Of a stretch of 13,521 bases of DNA, positions 1-6,317 are shown piece after piece. The translations under genes were made by a program, and so were the position numbers. Each line of letters begins with the position of its first letter. Position 1 is the stretch's first letter. This stretch comes from Acidobacteriota bacterium (lineage in GTDB: Bacteria > Acidobacteriota > Blastocatellia > Pyrinomonadales > Pyrinomonadaceae): NCBI GenBank assembly GCA_024640445.1, contig JAHEEZ010000084.1, positions 1-13,521 on the forward strand, given 5' to 3'. The notes under the pieces were generated by a model. It saw nothing but the letters and a program-made list of their open reading frames with translations. It was not told the DNA's origin and did no database searches.

Positions 1-463
1 AGATCCTCGGATCCGTCACCACCGCGACGTCCCGCCAGTTCTTGGAGGCCGAACGGATCATTGCCGGGCCGCCAATGTCGATCTGTTCGACCGCTTCTTC
101 CACCGTCACGCCATCCTTTTCTATGGTTTGTTCGAACGGGTAGAGATTGATAACAACAAGATCGATCGGCTCTATGCCGTGGCCGGTCATCGCGGCGACG
201 TGTTCTTCATCATCCCTTATCGCCAAAAGAGCTCCATGGACCTTTGGATGAAGGGTCTTTACGCGGCCGCCCATCATCTCCGGAAACCCTGTAACTTCGG
301 ATACCTCAGTGACGTCGACGCCCGCATTCCGTAGCGCCTTTGCAGTTCCGCCCGTCGAAATGATCTCTGTGCCAAATCCGCGAAGAGCCGCCGCAAGTTC
401 CGCGACCCCTTCCTTGTCTGAGACACTTATCAGCGCTTTCTTAATTTTCCTGATCTCATTCAT
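1..463 (-). CDS. purH: PurH, bifunctional AICAR formyltransferase/IMP cyclohydrolase (N-terminal part)
   Basis: This enzyme carries out the last two steps of de novo IMP synthesis in the cytoplasm. The window holds the first 154 codons; the gene runs off the left edge, so the formyltransferase domain is not visible. Reading from the ATG at 463-461 gives an N-terminal MGS-like IMP cyclohydrolase domain with family-typical stretches: ALISVSDKEG near residue 10, STGGTAKAL near 36, GGRVKTLHPKVHGALLA near 65-82, INLYPFEQ near 105 and IDIGGPAMIRSASKN near 128-142. The start is chosen because it gives the usual N-terminus (MNEIRKIKKALISVSDK). No Shine-Dalgarno sequence precedes it; the 20 bases before the ATG are almost all A and T. 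A terminator-like hairpin lies just upstream. Family identity is certain from the motifs; the regulation is unproven. Confidence 0.96.
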   Translation of the reverse strand, partial: MNEIRKIKKALISVSDKEGVAELAAALRGFGTEIISTGGTAKALRNAGVDVTEVSEVTGFPEMMGGRVKTLHPKVHGALLAIRDDEEHVAAMTGHGIEPIDLVVINLYPFEQTIEKDGVTVEEAVEQIDIGGPAMIRSASKNWRDVAVVTDPRI

Positions 464-480
464 ATTTTATTTTATTGATT

Positions 481-514
481 TAAAAACGAAAATAGCGGTC
501 CGGATAAGACCGCC
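481..514 (-). terminator. Terminator-like hairpin just upstream of purH
   Basis: Read on the minus strand, GCGGTC (513-508) pairs perfectly with GACCGC (500-495) around a 7-base loop. It is followed at once by a T-rich tract, TATTTTCGTTTTT (494-482). This is the form of a Rho-independent terminator, yet it ends only about 18 bases before the purH ATG. It could terminate transcription from the small ORF upstream, or act as a purH attenuator. The hairpin is seen directly; its role is inferred. Confidence 0.6.
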
Positions 515-601
515 TTCTGTATCCCGTTAAATAGCCATTGGCTTCGCGGCGCGTTCTTTGGGATCGAATGCTAACCGCCGAATCGCGCTCTGTTATCTAC
601 T

Positions 602-679
602 TCAGAAGAAAAACCGTCCCCAAAACAGGAGGCTCAGTAGAAACGCCAGCGTATAAATGACTACTTTGATAAAGCTCAT
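602..679 (-). CDS. Putative 25-residue single-pass membrane microprotein
   Basis: An ATG at 679-677 opens a 25-codon frame ending in TGA at 604-602. The peptide starts MSFIKVVIYTLAFLLSLL and ends in an aromatic, arginine-containing tail (WGRFFF). Residues 4-20 are almost wholly hydrophobic, enough for one membrane span, with single lysine and arginine flanks. An AGGG lies 5 bases before the ATG as a weak ribosome-binding site. The ORF sits in the otherwise gene-free interval between purH and the divergent metallopeptidase gene, upstream of the purH hairpin. No family is recognised. A run of 25 codons can occur by chance, but the clean amphiphile-free membrane pattern with charged ends is suggestive. 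Conservation would decide. Confidence 0.35.
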   Translation of the reverse strand: MSFIKVVIYTLAFLLSLLFWGRFFF

Positions 680-755
680 TGAAACCCTATTCTTATTATG
701 AGAGCCTGTTTCAAGGTTACGACCAAGCCTCTATTTTAGTTCCCGTATTCTGCGG

Positions 756-2210
756 ATGTCAATTATCCCCATTCGGCTTTCTATTCTCTTCTATCTTCTC
801 GCGGCGTTAGCTGTCCTTGCAGGACCCGCCGCAGGCCAGCCCCTTCGCGCAAAAGTGGTGATAAACGGATCGCCGCGGCCCGAAGCGCGAATCTCCGGGT
901 CGTTCGCAAAACCGGTCCGTGCGTTCGTATTCGAGACATCGCGAGCCGGATTCCGAGATCTTGACCGCCGGATCGAATCCATCGTGCTTCGCGATGGGTC
1001 CGGTAACGAGGTCCGCCACCATCAAGGCGGGCAGGGCAGCATATTCGCTGATGCTCCTGTCGTCTTCTTTGAATACAAGGTAGCGTTGAACGCCCCCCTG
1101 GATCCCGCTCTTGCAGCCCACGCGTCGTGGATCAAAGGCGAGCGCGGACTTCTGATGACCTCCGATCTGCTGCCGGCTGCCGATGGCGGTGACAGCTCCG
1201 CAGAGATCGAGTTCGCGGTGCCGAACGGTTGGCAGATATTCTCTGCGATAAAAGCTCAATCTGGAGGGCAATACTTGGTGCCGGACCGTTCAGGATCGGT
1301 CTTCTTCATCGGTGCAAATCCAAGAACGTTCAACTTATTCTCGGAAGGCTCCAGGATCTCATTTTCGATCCAGGGTGAATGGCAATTCAGCGATTCTGAG
1401 GCTGCATCGATGATCGGCGAGATAGTCTCCCATTACAAGAACCTCTTTGGTTCCGTGCCGTTTGCCGAGATCGCGGTCATCCTGATCAGGACCCCGGACG
1501 ATGCTGCAGTGGATAGATGGAGCGCCGAAACGCGTCTGAATAGTGTCGTTATTGCGTCATCGCCTTCAAGATACAAGAACCTGGGAGCACAAAGGCTTCA
1601 CGAGCAGTTAAGACACGAACTGCTTCATTTGTGGATACCAAATTCATTGAAACTTACGGGTGATTATTCCTGGTTCTATGAGGGATTCATTTTGTACGAG
1701 GCCCTGAAGACTGGGGTCCGTCTTCAACGGATACGGTTCTCGGATGTCCTGAATTCGATCGCCGAGGCTTACGGTAATACTTCTGGAGGGCCCGGTCGAA
1801 AGAAAGAACTGCACAAACCCCTGATCGGGGAGGCTTCCCGCGATTGGGGAAACAATGCCGGAGCCCTTTATTCAAAGGGCATGCTGGTCGCGTTTCTCTG
1901 TGATGCAGCGATGATGGAAAGATCCGGGGGCGGACGACAATCAGAAGAGATTCTACGCGAGGTTTACAGGGCCGGGGCCGGCAATGGGACCGAAGTGGTG
2001 CTCGGTATCCTGGCTCGTTACAAAGAGCTCTTGCCGATCGTGCGGGATCTCATAAAGGGAACACAGGCGCCCGAATGGGCCACGGCGCTGGAGGCTGCTG
2101 GCCTGACCGCATCGGCAGACGGCTTCCGCTGGAAACTTGATGTTAAGAAGAAACTGAGCAGGCGTCAAAAGGCGATTCTGAAGAGATTAGGCTATAATGA
2201 CTCCCGTTAG
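756..2210 (+). CDS. Secreted M61/M1-like (gluzincin) zinc metallopeptidase
   Basis: The 484-residue product has an N-terminal signal peptide (hydrophobic core about residues 8-24, small residues GPAAG before the likely cleavage near 27), so it probably acts in the periplasm or outside. The zinc-site motif HELLHLW is at 287-293, with H287 and H291 as ligands and E288 as catalytic base. WFYEG at 306-310 supplies the likely third ligand, E309. HExxH followed by a Glu in an EG motif after about 18 residues is the gluzincin pattern; the tryptophan after HExxH is typical of M61 (glycyl aminopeptidase-like) proteins. The region before it is beta-rich, as in those families. The PDZ domain found in many M61 enzymes is not apparent; the C-terminus is helical and basic. 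The substrate is unknown. It is the first gene of a unit with the SH3 lipoprotein 17 bases downstream. No clear Shine-Dalgarno sequence is seen. Confidence 0.8.
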   Translation: MSIIPIRLSILFYLLAALAVLAGPAAGQPLRAKVVINGSPRPEARISGSFAKPVRAFVFETSRAGFRDLDRRIESIVLRDGSGNEVRHHQGGQGSIFADAPVVFFEYKVALNAPLDPALAAHASWIKGERGLLMTSDLLPAADGGDSSAEIEFAVPNGWQIFSAIKAQSGGQYLVPDRSGSVFFIGANPRTFNLFSEGSRISFSIQGEWQFSDSEAASMIGEIVSHYKNLFGSVPFAEIAVILIRTPDDAAVDRWSAETRLNSVVIASSPSRYKNLGAQRLHEQLRHELLHLWIPNSLKLTGDYSWFYEGFILYEALKTGVRLQRIRFSDVLNSIAEAYGNTSGGPGRKKELHKPLIGEASRDWGNNAGALYSKGMLVAFLCDAAMMERSGGGRQSEEILREVYRAGAGNGTEVVLGILARYKELLPIVRDLIKGTQAPEWATALEAAGLTASADGFRWKLDVKKKLSRRQKAILKRLGYNDSR

Positions 2211-2227
2211 GTCTATCTGAATTACCA

Positions 2228-3382
2228 ATGAAATACATTCTACGAACAAGAAATTTGTCGGTTGCGGCGTTGCTTTTGGCTGCATTCTTTTCAGGCGGAT
2301 GCGGTCTTATGAGCGCGATATCGGATACGTTCCTGGGTGCCGTAGGCGTGCAGGAATCGGGTACTGTGATATCCCAAAGGGCTAACATACGGAGTTCTTA
2401 TGCGGTTGTTGCCGCCGAAGTGCTGGAAGTGAAGAGGGGTCAGGAACTAGAGATCCAGGAAGAAGTGAATTTCGAGGGCGTAGTCTGGTACCGGGTTCGT
2501 GCGAACGACGAAGACCAGACGGAGGGCTGGATCGAGGCGCAGCACGTGATAAAGGAGGACTCGCTTGAAAAATCGCGCAAACTTGCCTCTGAAGAACAGC
2601 AGTTGCAGGCGCAGGCCGCCGGCCAGTTGAGGGCGACCTCGAATCTGAGGCTGACTCCCGCGCAGGCTGATGACAATATCCTTCTTCAGCTCGACAGCGG
2701 GTCCACATTCGAGATAGTCGACTGGCAGTATGTACCGAAGGCGCCAGACGAATCAAAGGATGAGGAACAGAACGAAGAGATCGCCGCCGCGGGACGCGAA
2801 GGCAACCCTGAAAAATTGGACGATAAGTACGACATGTGGTACAAGATCCGGCTGGACCCGTCCGTTTCCCCTGCCCCGATGGGCTGGGTGTACGGCCGGC
2901 AGGTTGAGCTTCAGGTTCCGAGCGACATCGTCTATTACCAGTCGAACGATCGGAAATTTGTGACCTGGCTCAGGCTTGATGATCTTCCGGCAGCAACACC
3001 GGAAAGCGGTCAGAAAGACACCGCCGCGAAGATCTCGAAGCCCGGGAGCTGGGTTATCCTTTCAAGGACCAACGATGTAAAGGCGATGGACGGCGTTGAA
3101 CCGGATTTTGACGGCATTCTTGTCCTGGGGTTCGACAAGTATAACGAGGAGCACTATACGGTCTACAGCACAAGGCGCGAGCGCTTCGACGTATGGGGTC
3201 AGCTTCCTGTGAAAATGGATGGTACCGGCGACAATAAGAATTTTACTGTCAACCTCAGGAATGCTGAGACCGGAAAGATGGAACTCAAACAGTTCACGGT
3301 CACCAGGGACAAGAACAGGAGACTTCGTGTCACCGCGCCTGAAGACATCGACGCGGTGGCCTTCCGAGACAGACGCCGATGA
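2228..3382 (+). CDS. SH3-domain lipoprotein
   Basis: A 384-residue exported protein. Residues 1-24 form a basic then hydrophobic signal ending in FFSGGC, with C25 as the probable lipidated cysteine. The lipobox is imperfect because Ser sits where Leu is usual. Two bacterial SH3-like modules can be seen: residues about 48-108 (ANIRSS... VVWYRVRA... EGWIEAQHV) and about 134-230 (ATSNLRLTP... MWYKIRL... GWVYGRQVEL). They are separated by a Gln/Glu-rich helical linker (110-133). The second module contains an acidic insert (about 172-195). The C-terminal 150 residues form a further domain I do not recognise. SH3b modules usually bind peptidoglycan or cell-surface ligands, so anchoring at the envelope is inferred. 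The gene follows the metallopeptidase by 17 bases and overlaps the Smr gene by 4 bases (ATGA), indicating one transcript. Confidence 0.8.
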   Translation: MKYILRTRNLSVAALLLAAFFSGGCGLMSAISDTFLGAVGVQESGTVISQRANIRSSYAVVAAEVLEVKRGQELEIQEEVNFEGVVWYRVRANDEDQTEGWIEAQHVIKEDSLEKSRKLASEEQQLQAQAAGQLRATSNLRLTPAQADDNILLQLDSGSTFEIVDWQYVPKAPDESKDEEQNEEIAAAGREGNPEKLDDKYDMWYKIRLDPSVSPAPMGWVYGRQVELQVPSDIVYYQSNDRKFVTWLRLDDLPAATPESGQKDTAAKISKPGSWVILSRTNDVKAMDGVEPDFDGILVLGFDKYNEEHYTVYSTRRERFDVWGQLPVKMDGTGDNKNFTVNLRNAETGKMELKQFTVTRDKNRRLRVTAPEDIDAVAFRDRRR

Positions 3383-3693
3383 CGGGGTTGAGAATGAAGG
3401 GAGATGAATTGGAAGACATTCCGGACGGCGAGCCGTTCGAGATCGAGATTACTGACACCCTGGATCTCCATTCATTCGCGCCTTCAGAAGTGAAGGCCGT
3501 GGTTGAAGAGTATTTGAAAGAAGCGAGGAGCCGGGGATTCACGGTTGTCCGGATCATCCACGGCAAAGGGATCGGCGTTCAGAGGGAGATCGTGAGGAGC
3601 GTCCTCGCTGAAAAGGAGTTCATTAAGTCGTACTCGAACGCAGACGAGTTTTCGGGAGGCGGTTCGGGGGCCACGATAGCGAAATTCCGGTGA
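3379..3693 (+). CDS. Stand-alone Smr-domain protein
   Basis: The 104-residue product is essentially one Smr domain, the module found at the C-terminus of MutS2. Key motifs are LDLH (about residues 29-32), the helix that follows (SEVKAVVEEYLKEA), HGKGIG (about 58-63) and the closing GGSGATIAKF near the C-terminus. Smr domains are nucleic-acid-binding and often nick DNA or cleave RNA; the LDLH and HGKG motifs associated with that activity are intact. No signal peptide is present, so it should be cytoplasmic, unlike the two exported proteins encoded upstream. The ATG overlaps the lipoprotein stop as ATGA, which suggests translational coupling. An in-frame ATG at 3394 is an alternative start that would remove five residues. 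The family call is firm; the biological role is unknown. Confidence 0.88.
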   Translation: MTGLRMKGDELEDIPDGEPFEIEITDTLDLHSFAPSEVKAVVEEYLKEARSRGFTVVRIIHGKGIGVQREIVRSVLAEKEFIKSYSNADEFSGGGSGATIAKFR

Positions 3694-3706
3694 GGCGCTT
3701 TTCGAT

Positions 3707-3976
3707 TCAGTAGTCTTCGATCACGTCAGCCCAAACTTCGTCTTCCTCTTGTACACCCGATCGTACTTTCGATCCGGCTTCGCCTGCCTGTTCCAGGGAT
3801 TCCGCGCGCGCCTCGGCGTCTTGCAGCCTCGCGCTCAGCTTTATGCAGTGCCGTTCAAGTTCACGGACCCTCTTCTTGTACCCCTTGCCGATCTGTTCAA
3901 GATAGATCATGTAGAAAAACTGCAGTCCGGCCACACCTGCAAGGGAAAGACATAAGCAGAGCAATACGTAAATCAT
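3707..3976 (-). CDS. Small membrane-anchored coiled-coil protein
   Basis: With the ATG at 3976-3974 the product is 89 residues. It opens with a strongly hydrophobic segment of about 22 residues (MIYVLLCLCLSLAGVAGLQF) forming one membrane span. A basic stretch follows (GKGYKKRVRELERH), then a heptad-like helix rich in Glu, Ala and Leu, then an acidic C-terminus ending in EDY. The layout (N-terminal anchor, cytoplasmic coiled coil) resembles small FtsB/FtsL-like or scaffold proteins, but no family is recognised. A TTG at 4006 in the same frame would add ten residues before the membrane span; neither start has a clear Shine-Dalgarno sequence, and the ATG is preferred because it begins the membrane segment. 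It is convergent with the Smr gene, with 13 bases between the stops, and divergent from the DUF6941-like gene. Confidence 0.6.
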   Translation of the reverse strand: MIYVLLCLCLSLAGVAGLQFFYMIYLEQIGKGYKKRVRELERHCIKLSARLQDAEARAESLEQAGEAGSKVRSGVQEEDEVWADVIEDY

Positions 3977-4041
3977 AACAACGCCGTTTGGGAGCGGGAA
4001 CGACAAGTATAACTTTGGGGCACCTTATTTGGAAGCAAAGT

Positions 4042-4070
4042 TTGAAGGCACGGAACGGCCCGACTGAAAT
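4042..4070 (+). promoter_or_regulatory. Possible sigma-70-type promoter for the DUF6941-like gene
   Basis: TTGAAG (4042-4047) and TGAAAT (4065-4070) are separated by 17 bases and lie 66 bases before the preferred ATG at 4136. Both hexamers are partial matches to the consensus, so this is only a candidate. It lies in the divergent interval between two genes, where a promoter is expected. Confidence 0.25.
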
Positions 4071-4135
4071 AATCTCCCGATTAGGTGTATCATTCCTCGA
4101 AACAACTGGAGACTCTACGCGCCGGGACCAAGATT

Positions 4136-4570
4136 ATGGAAAGCGAAAATTTAAGGCTGATCTACACACTGCTTTGCGACGATGTCCGGCTGGAAATGGG
4201 CAACAAGGTGTCGCTGATGGGCGTGTTTCAGAACATCATGGTCGAGAAACTCCCGGTTTCCCTGATAAAGTTCGCCGTCGTGAATCATTGGAGGGGGGAA
4301 GGTAACCATTCCACGGAAGTTCGCATACTGTCACCAGACAGGGCCGGTCTTGTTGTCACTTCGCAGCCTACCAAGCTGGAACTTGCACCCGGCGGCTTTA
4401 CCGACAACGTGAGTTTCTTCGTGAATGTAGTGTTTCCCACCGCCGGCACCTACTGGGTTCAAACCCTTGCCGAAAGCCAGGTTATTGAGGAGTTTCCGCT
4501 TATTGTTACAGATGTGGGGACTGTCGCCGGGGACAACACCACGGAAGAGATCTCCGATACGATCAACTAA
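4136..4570 (+). CDS. DUF6941-like hypothetical protein
   Basis: From the ATG at 4136 the product is 144 residues, beginning MESENLRLIYTLLCDDVRLE. The N-terminal stretch IYTLLCDDVRLEMGNKVSLMGVF followed by beta-strand-rich sequence is, from memory, characteristic of the family annotated DUF6941; I could not check this against a database. The middle (TKLELAPGGFTDNVSFFVNVVFPTAGTYWV) looks like an immunoglobulin-like or C2-like beta-sandwich, and the C-terminus (after about residue 130) is acidic and probably disordered. There is no signal peptide or membrane segment. An upstream GTG at 4085 in frame would add 17 residues that lack family character, so the ATG is preferred. It appears to be a single-gene unit with its own terminator. 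No function is known. Confidence 0.7.
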   Translation: MESENLRLIYTLLCDDVRLEMGNKVSLMGVFQNIMVEKLPVSLIKFAVVNHWRGEGNHSTEVRILSPDRAGLVVTSQPTKLELAPGGFTDNVSFFVNVVFPTAGTYWVQTLAESQVIEEFPLIVTDVGTVAGDNTTEEISDTIN

Positions 4571-4578
4571 ACAACGAA

Positions 4579-4610
4579 GGCGGCGCCATATGGCACCGCC
4601 TTTCTTTCTT
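4579..4610 (+). terminator. Rho-independent terminator after the DUF6941-like gene
   Basis: GGCGG (4579-4583) pairs with CCGCC (4596-4600), and GCC (4585-4587) pairs with GGC (4592-4594), with one C/A mismatch between them and an ATAT loop. The tail is TTTCTTTCTT (4601-4610). It begins 8 bases after the stop codon. It may also slow transcription from the minus-strand gene that ends at 4629, but the minus-strand tail is a poorer T-tract. Confidence 0.85.
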
Positions 4611-4628
4611 ACGGATCCAACACAGGCC

Positions 4629-5264
4629 TCAGTTGTCTTTCGAAAGGTCAATGGATATCGCGGTCCGGTAGATCCCCGCAGACGCGACCTCGACTTCCTT
4701 GAACGCGGATATGCCCTTGAGCGAGGCCGTGACCCGGTATTTCACGGTTTTCTCACGAAATCTGAAGATGACGTCTCCGTCCCCGCTCGAATAACCGTCA
4801 GCGACCTCTTTTCTCGTCCCGTCTTCTGCCACTTCTTCGACTATCACCCTCGCCCCGGGCAGCACGAAGCCGTTCTCGTTGAAGACGCTTGCTTCGATAA
4901 TAACAAGCGTGCCCTGGTCGATGGTGAGTACCAGCCGGTCGCCGAGGTTGTTGGTCTTCTTGCGCCGCACCTCGACGTCGTAGAGAACACCTCCGCTGTA
5001 TCCGTTCTTTTCGAAAACGACATTGTAGATCCCGGAACGCAGGCCGCTCATCTGGAACTTTCCGTCTTTGTCGGTCTTTTCCGACCTCAGGTCCTTTCCG
5101 TCCTGCCGGACCGTGATGGTAACCCCGGGAATGCCGTCACCTTTCTGCGTTCTGACTTTGCCCTTTATGCTGCCCGTGTCCTGAGCAAGGAGAGGAACAG
5201 CAAAAACCAGGGCGGCCAGGGCCGCAAAGAAGGTGATCGATCTGGGTCTCGTCTGAAAATTCAT
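4629..5264 (-). CDS. Secreted carboxypeptidase-regulatory-like domain protein
   Basis: A 211-residue exported protein. Residues 1-27 are a signal peptide with hydrophobic core ITFFAALAALVFAVPLLA and likely cleavage before QDTGS. Residues about 31-114 form a carboxypeptidase-regulatory-like (transthyretin-like beta-sandwich) domain: GSIKGKVRTQKGDGIPGVTI, then the typical DKDGKFQMSGLRSGIYNVVF turn-and-strand pattern and KKNGYS-like end. Residues about 118-208 look like a second, diverged sandwich (VFNENGFVLPGARVIVEE... DGDVIFRF... YRVTASLKG). Such domains serve as structural or carbohydrate-binding modules and have no catalytic site. Its ATG shares one base with the stop of the epimerase gene (TAATG on the minus strand), so the two are probably translationally coupled. 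Its role beside nucleotide-sugar enzymes is unknown; a surface-polysaccharide link is only suggested by position. Confidence 0.85.
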   Translation of the reverse strand: MNFQTRPRSITFFAALAALVFAVPLLAQDTGSIKGKVRTQKGDGIPGVTITVRQDGKDLRSEKTDKDGKFQMSGLRSGIYNVVFEKNGYSGGVLYDVEVRRKKTNNLGDRLVLTIDQGTLVIIEASVFNENGFVLPGARVIVEEVAEDGTRKEVADGYSSGDGDVIFRFREKTVKYRVTASLKGISAFKEVEVASAGIYRTAISIDLSKDN

Positions 5265-6247
5265 TATTCGCTGTTGGCGGCGGCGGATTCCATTCGGAGC
5301 TCTTTTGCTACGTCATTGATGATGTCATCCAGAGTGCGCGTTGGCTTGTACCCTAAAAGCCGGCCTGCCTTTTCGAGGCTCGGGACCCTTCTTTGCATAT
5401 CTTCAAAACCGTCGCCATACACTTCTTCGTAAGGCACGAATCGAATCTCGCTCGAACTCCCCGTCATCGCGACCGCCTTTTCTGCCAGCGCTTTGATGGT
5501 GGTTTCTTCAGCGTTCCCAAGGTTGACCACTTCCCCGAAACAAGCCGGATTCTCCAGAGTTTTCACCAACCCTTCGACGATGTCCGAAACGTGGCCGAAG
5601 CAGCGTGACTGCGAACCGTCGCCGTGGACTTCGATCGGCTCGTTGTCCAGCGCCGCCTTTACGAATCTCGGAACTACCATTCCGTACTGTCCGGTCTGCC
5701 TGGGCCCGACAGTATTGAATAAGCGCACGACCGCAACGGGAAGCCTGGTCTCTTTCCAATGTGCGAGAGCGAGGAATTCGTCCAGCGTCTTCGCGCAGGC
5801 ATACGCCCAACGGTGTTTGTTCGTCGCACCGGTCAAAAGGTCGTCTTCTTCTCGGAAGGGAACCGAAATGCCCTTCCCGTAGACCTCCGACGTGCTTGGG
5901 ATAAGGACGCGTTTTCTGTATCGCGAGCAGAAACCCAGGACGACATCGGTTCCCTGAAAGATCGTCTCGATCGTCTGCACCGGCCGTTCCATTATTAGTT
6001 TGACGCCGACGGCGCTGGCCATATGAAAGACCCGGTCCGTTTCGCGGATCAGTTCCTCCATCAATGTCGGGTTCAGTACAGTATCGATGATCAGCCGAAA
6101 CCTGTCCCTGCCTTCAAGGTGTTCTACGTTCTGATACCGTCCCGTCGAAAGGTTGTCGATGACGGTGATACTATGTCCATCCGAGATCAGTCTGTCAGCG
6201 AGATGGCTGCCGACAAATCCGGCTCCGCCTGTGATCAGTATCTTCAT
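5264..6247 (-). CDS. Extended-SDR NAD-dependent sugar-nucleotide epimerase/dehydratase
   Basis: The 327-residue product has the Rossmann motif TGGAGFVGSH (residues 6-15), an acidic residue after the second strand (D31) indicating NAD use, STSEVYG (118-124) and the catalytic YACAK (Y149, K153). FNTVGPRQTGQYGMVVPRF and the R-C-F-x-x-V-x-D motif near 215-222 contact the nucleotide sugar. Length and motifs fit UDP-glucose 4-epimerase-like and UDP-glucuronate-modifying enzymes; the exact substrate cannot be read from sequence. The UDP-xylose synthase 70 bases upstream makes a UDP-xylose, UDP-glucuronate or related 4-epimerase plausible, but that is inference. It shares a stop/start base with the downstream secreted protein gene. 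No strong Shine-Dalgarno sequence is seen before the ATG; an AGAGG lies too far upstream. Confidence 0.88.
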   Translation of the reverse strand: MKILITGGAGFVGSHLADRLISDGHSITVIDNLSTGRYQNVEHLEGRDRFRLIIDTVLNPTLMEELIRETDRVFHMASAVGVKLIMERPVQTIETIFQGTDVVLGFCSRYRKRVLIPSTSEVYGKGISVPFREEDDLLTGATNKHRWAYACAKTLDEFLALAHWKETRLPVAVVRLFNTVGPRQTGQYGMVVPRFVKAALDNEPIEVHGDGSQSRCFGHVSDIVEGLVKTLENPACFGEVVNLGNAEETTIKALAEKAVAMTGSSSEIRFVPYEEVYGDGFEDMQRRVPSLEKAGRLLGYKPTRTLDDIINDVAKELRMESAAANSE

Positions 6248-6317
6248 GCTTATCTAAATTTCCTCTGCCTATTGTCGGCGTCTAAAACTTCCGGGCGGCC
6301 GGCGAATAAACATTTTC

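Noticed and set aside
626..700. AGGAGG on the plus strand at about 627-632 as a ribosome-binding site
   Set aside because: The next ATG is over 20 bases away and opens a frame of only 14 codons.
807..1271. 154-codon open frame on the minus strand inside the metallopeptidase gene
   Set aside because: Shadow of the plus-strand gene, whose signal peptide and zinc motif are in the other frame; no coding features of its own.
4467..5432. 321-codon open frame on the plus strand
   Set aside because: It lies antisense across the carboxypeptidase-regulatory-like gene and the end of the epimerase gene, both with clear family motifs. Its own translation is low-complexity, Arg/Ser/Pro-rich and matches nothing.
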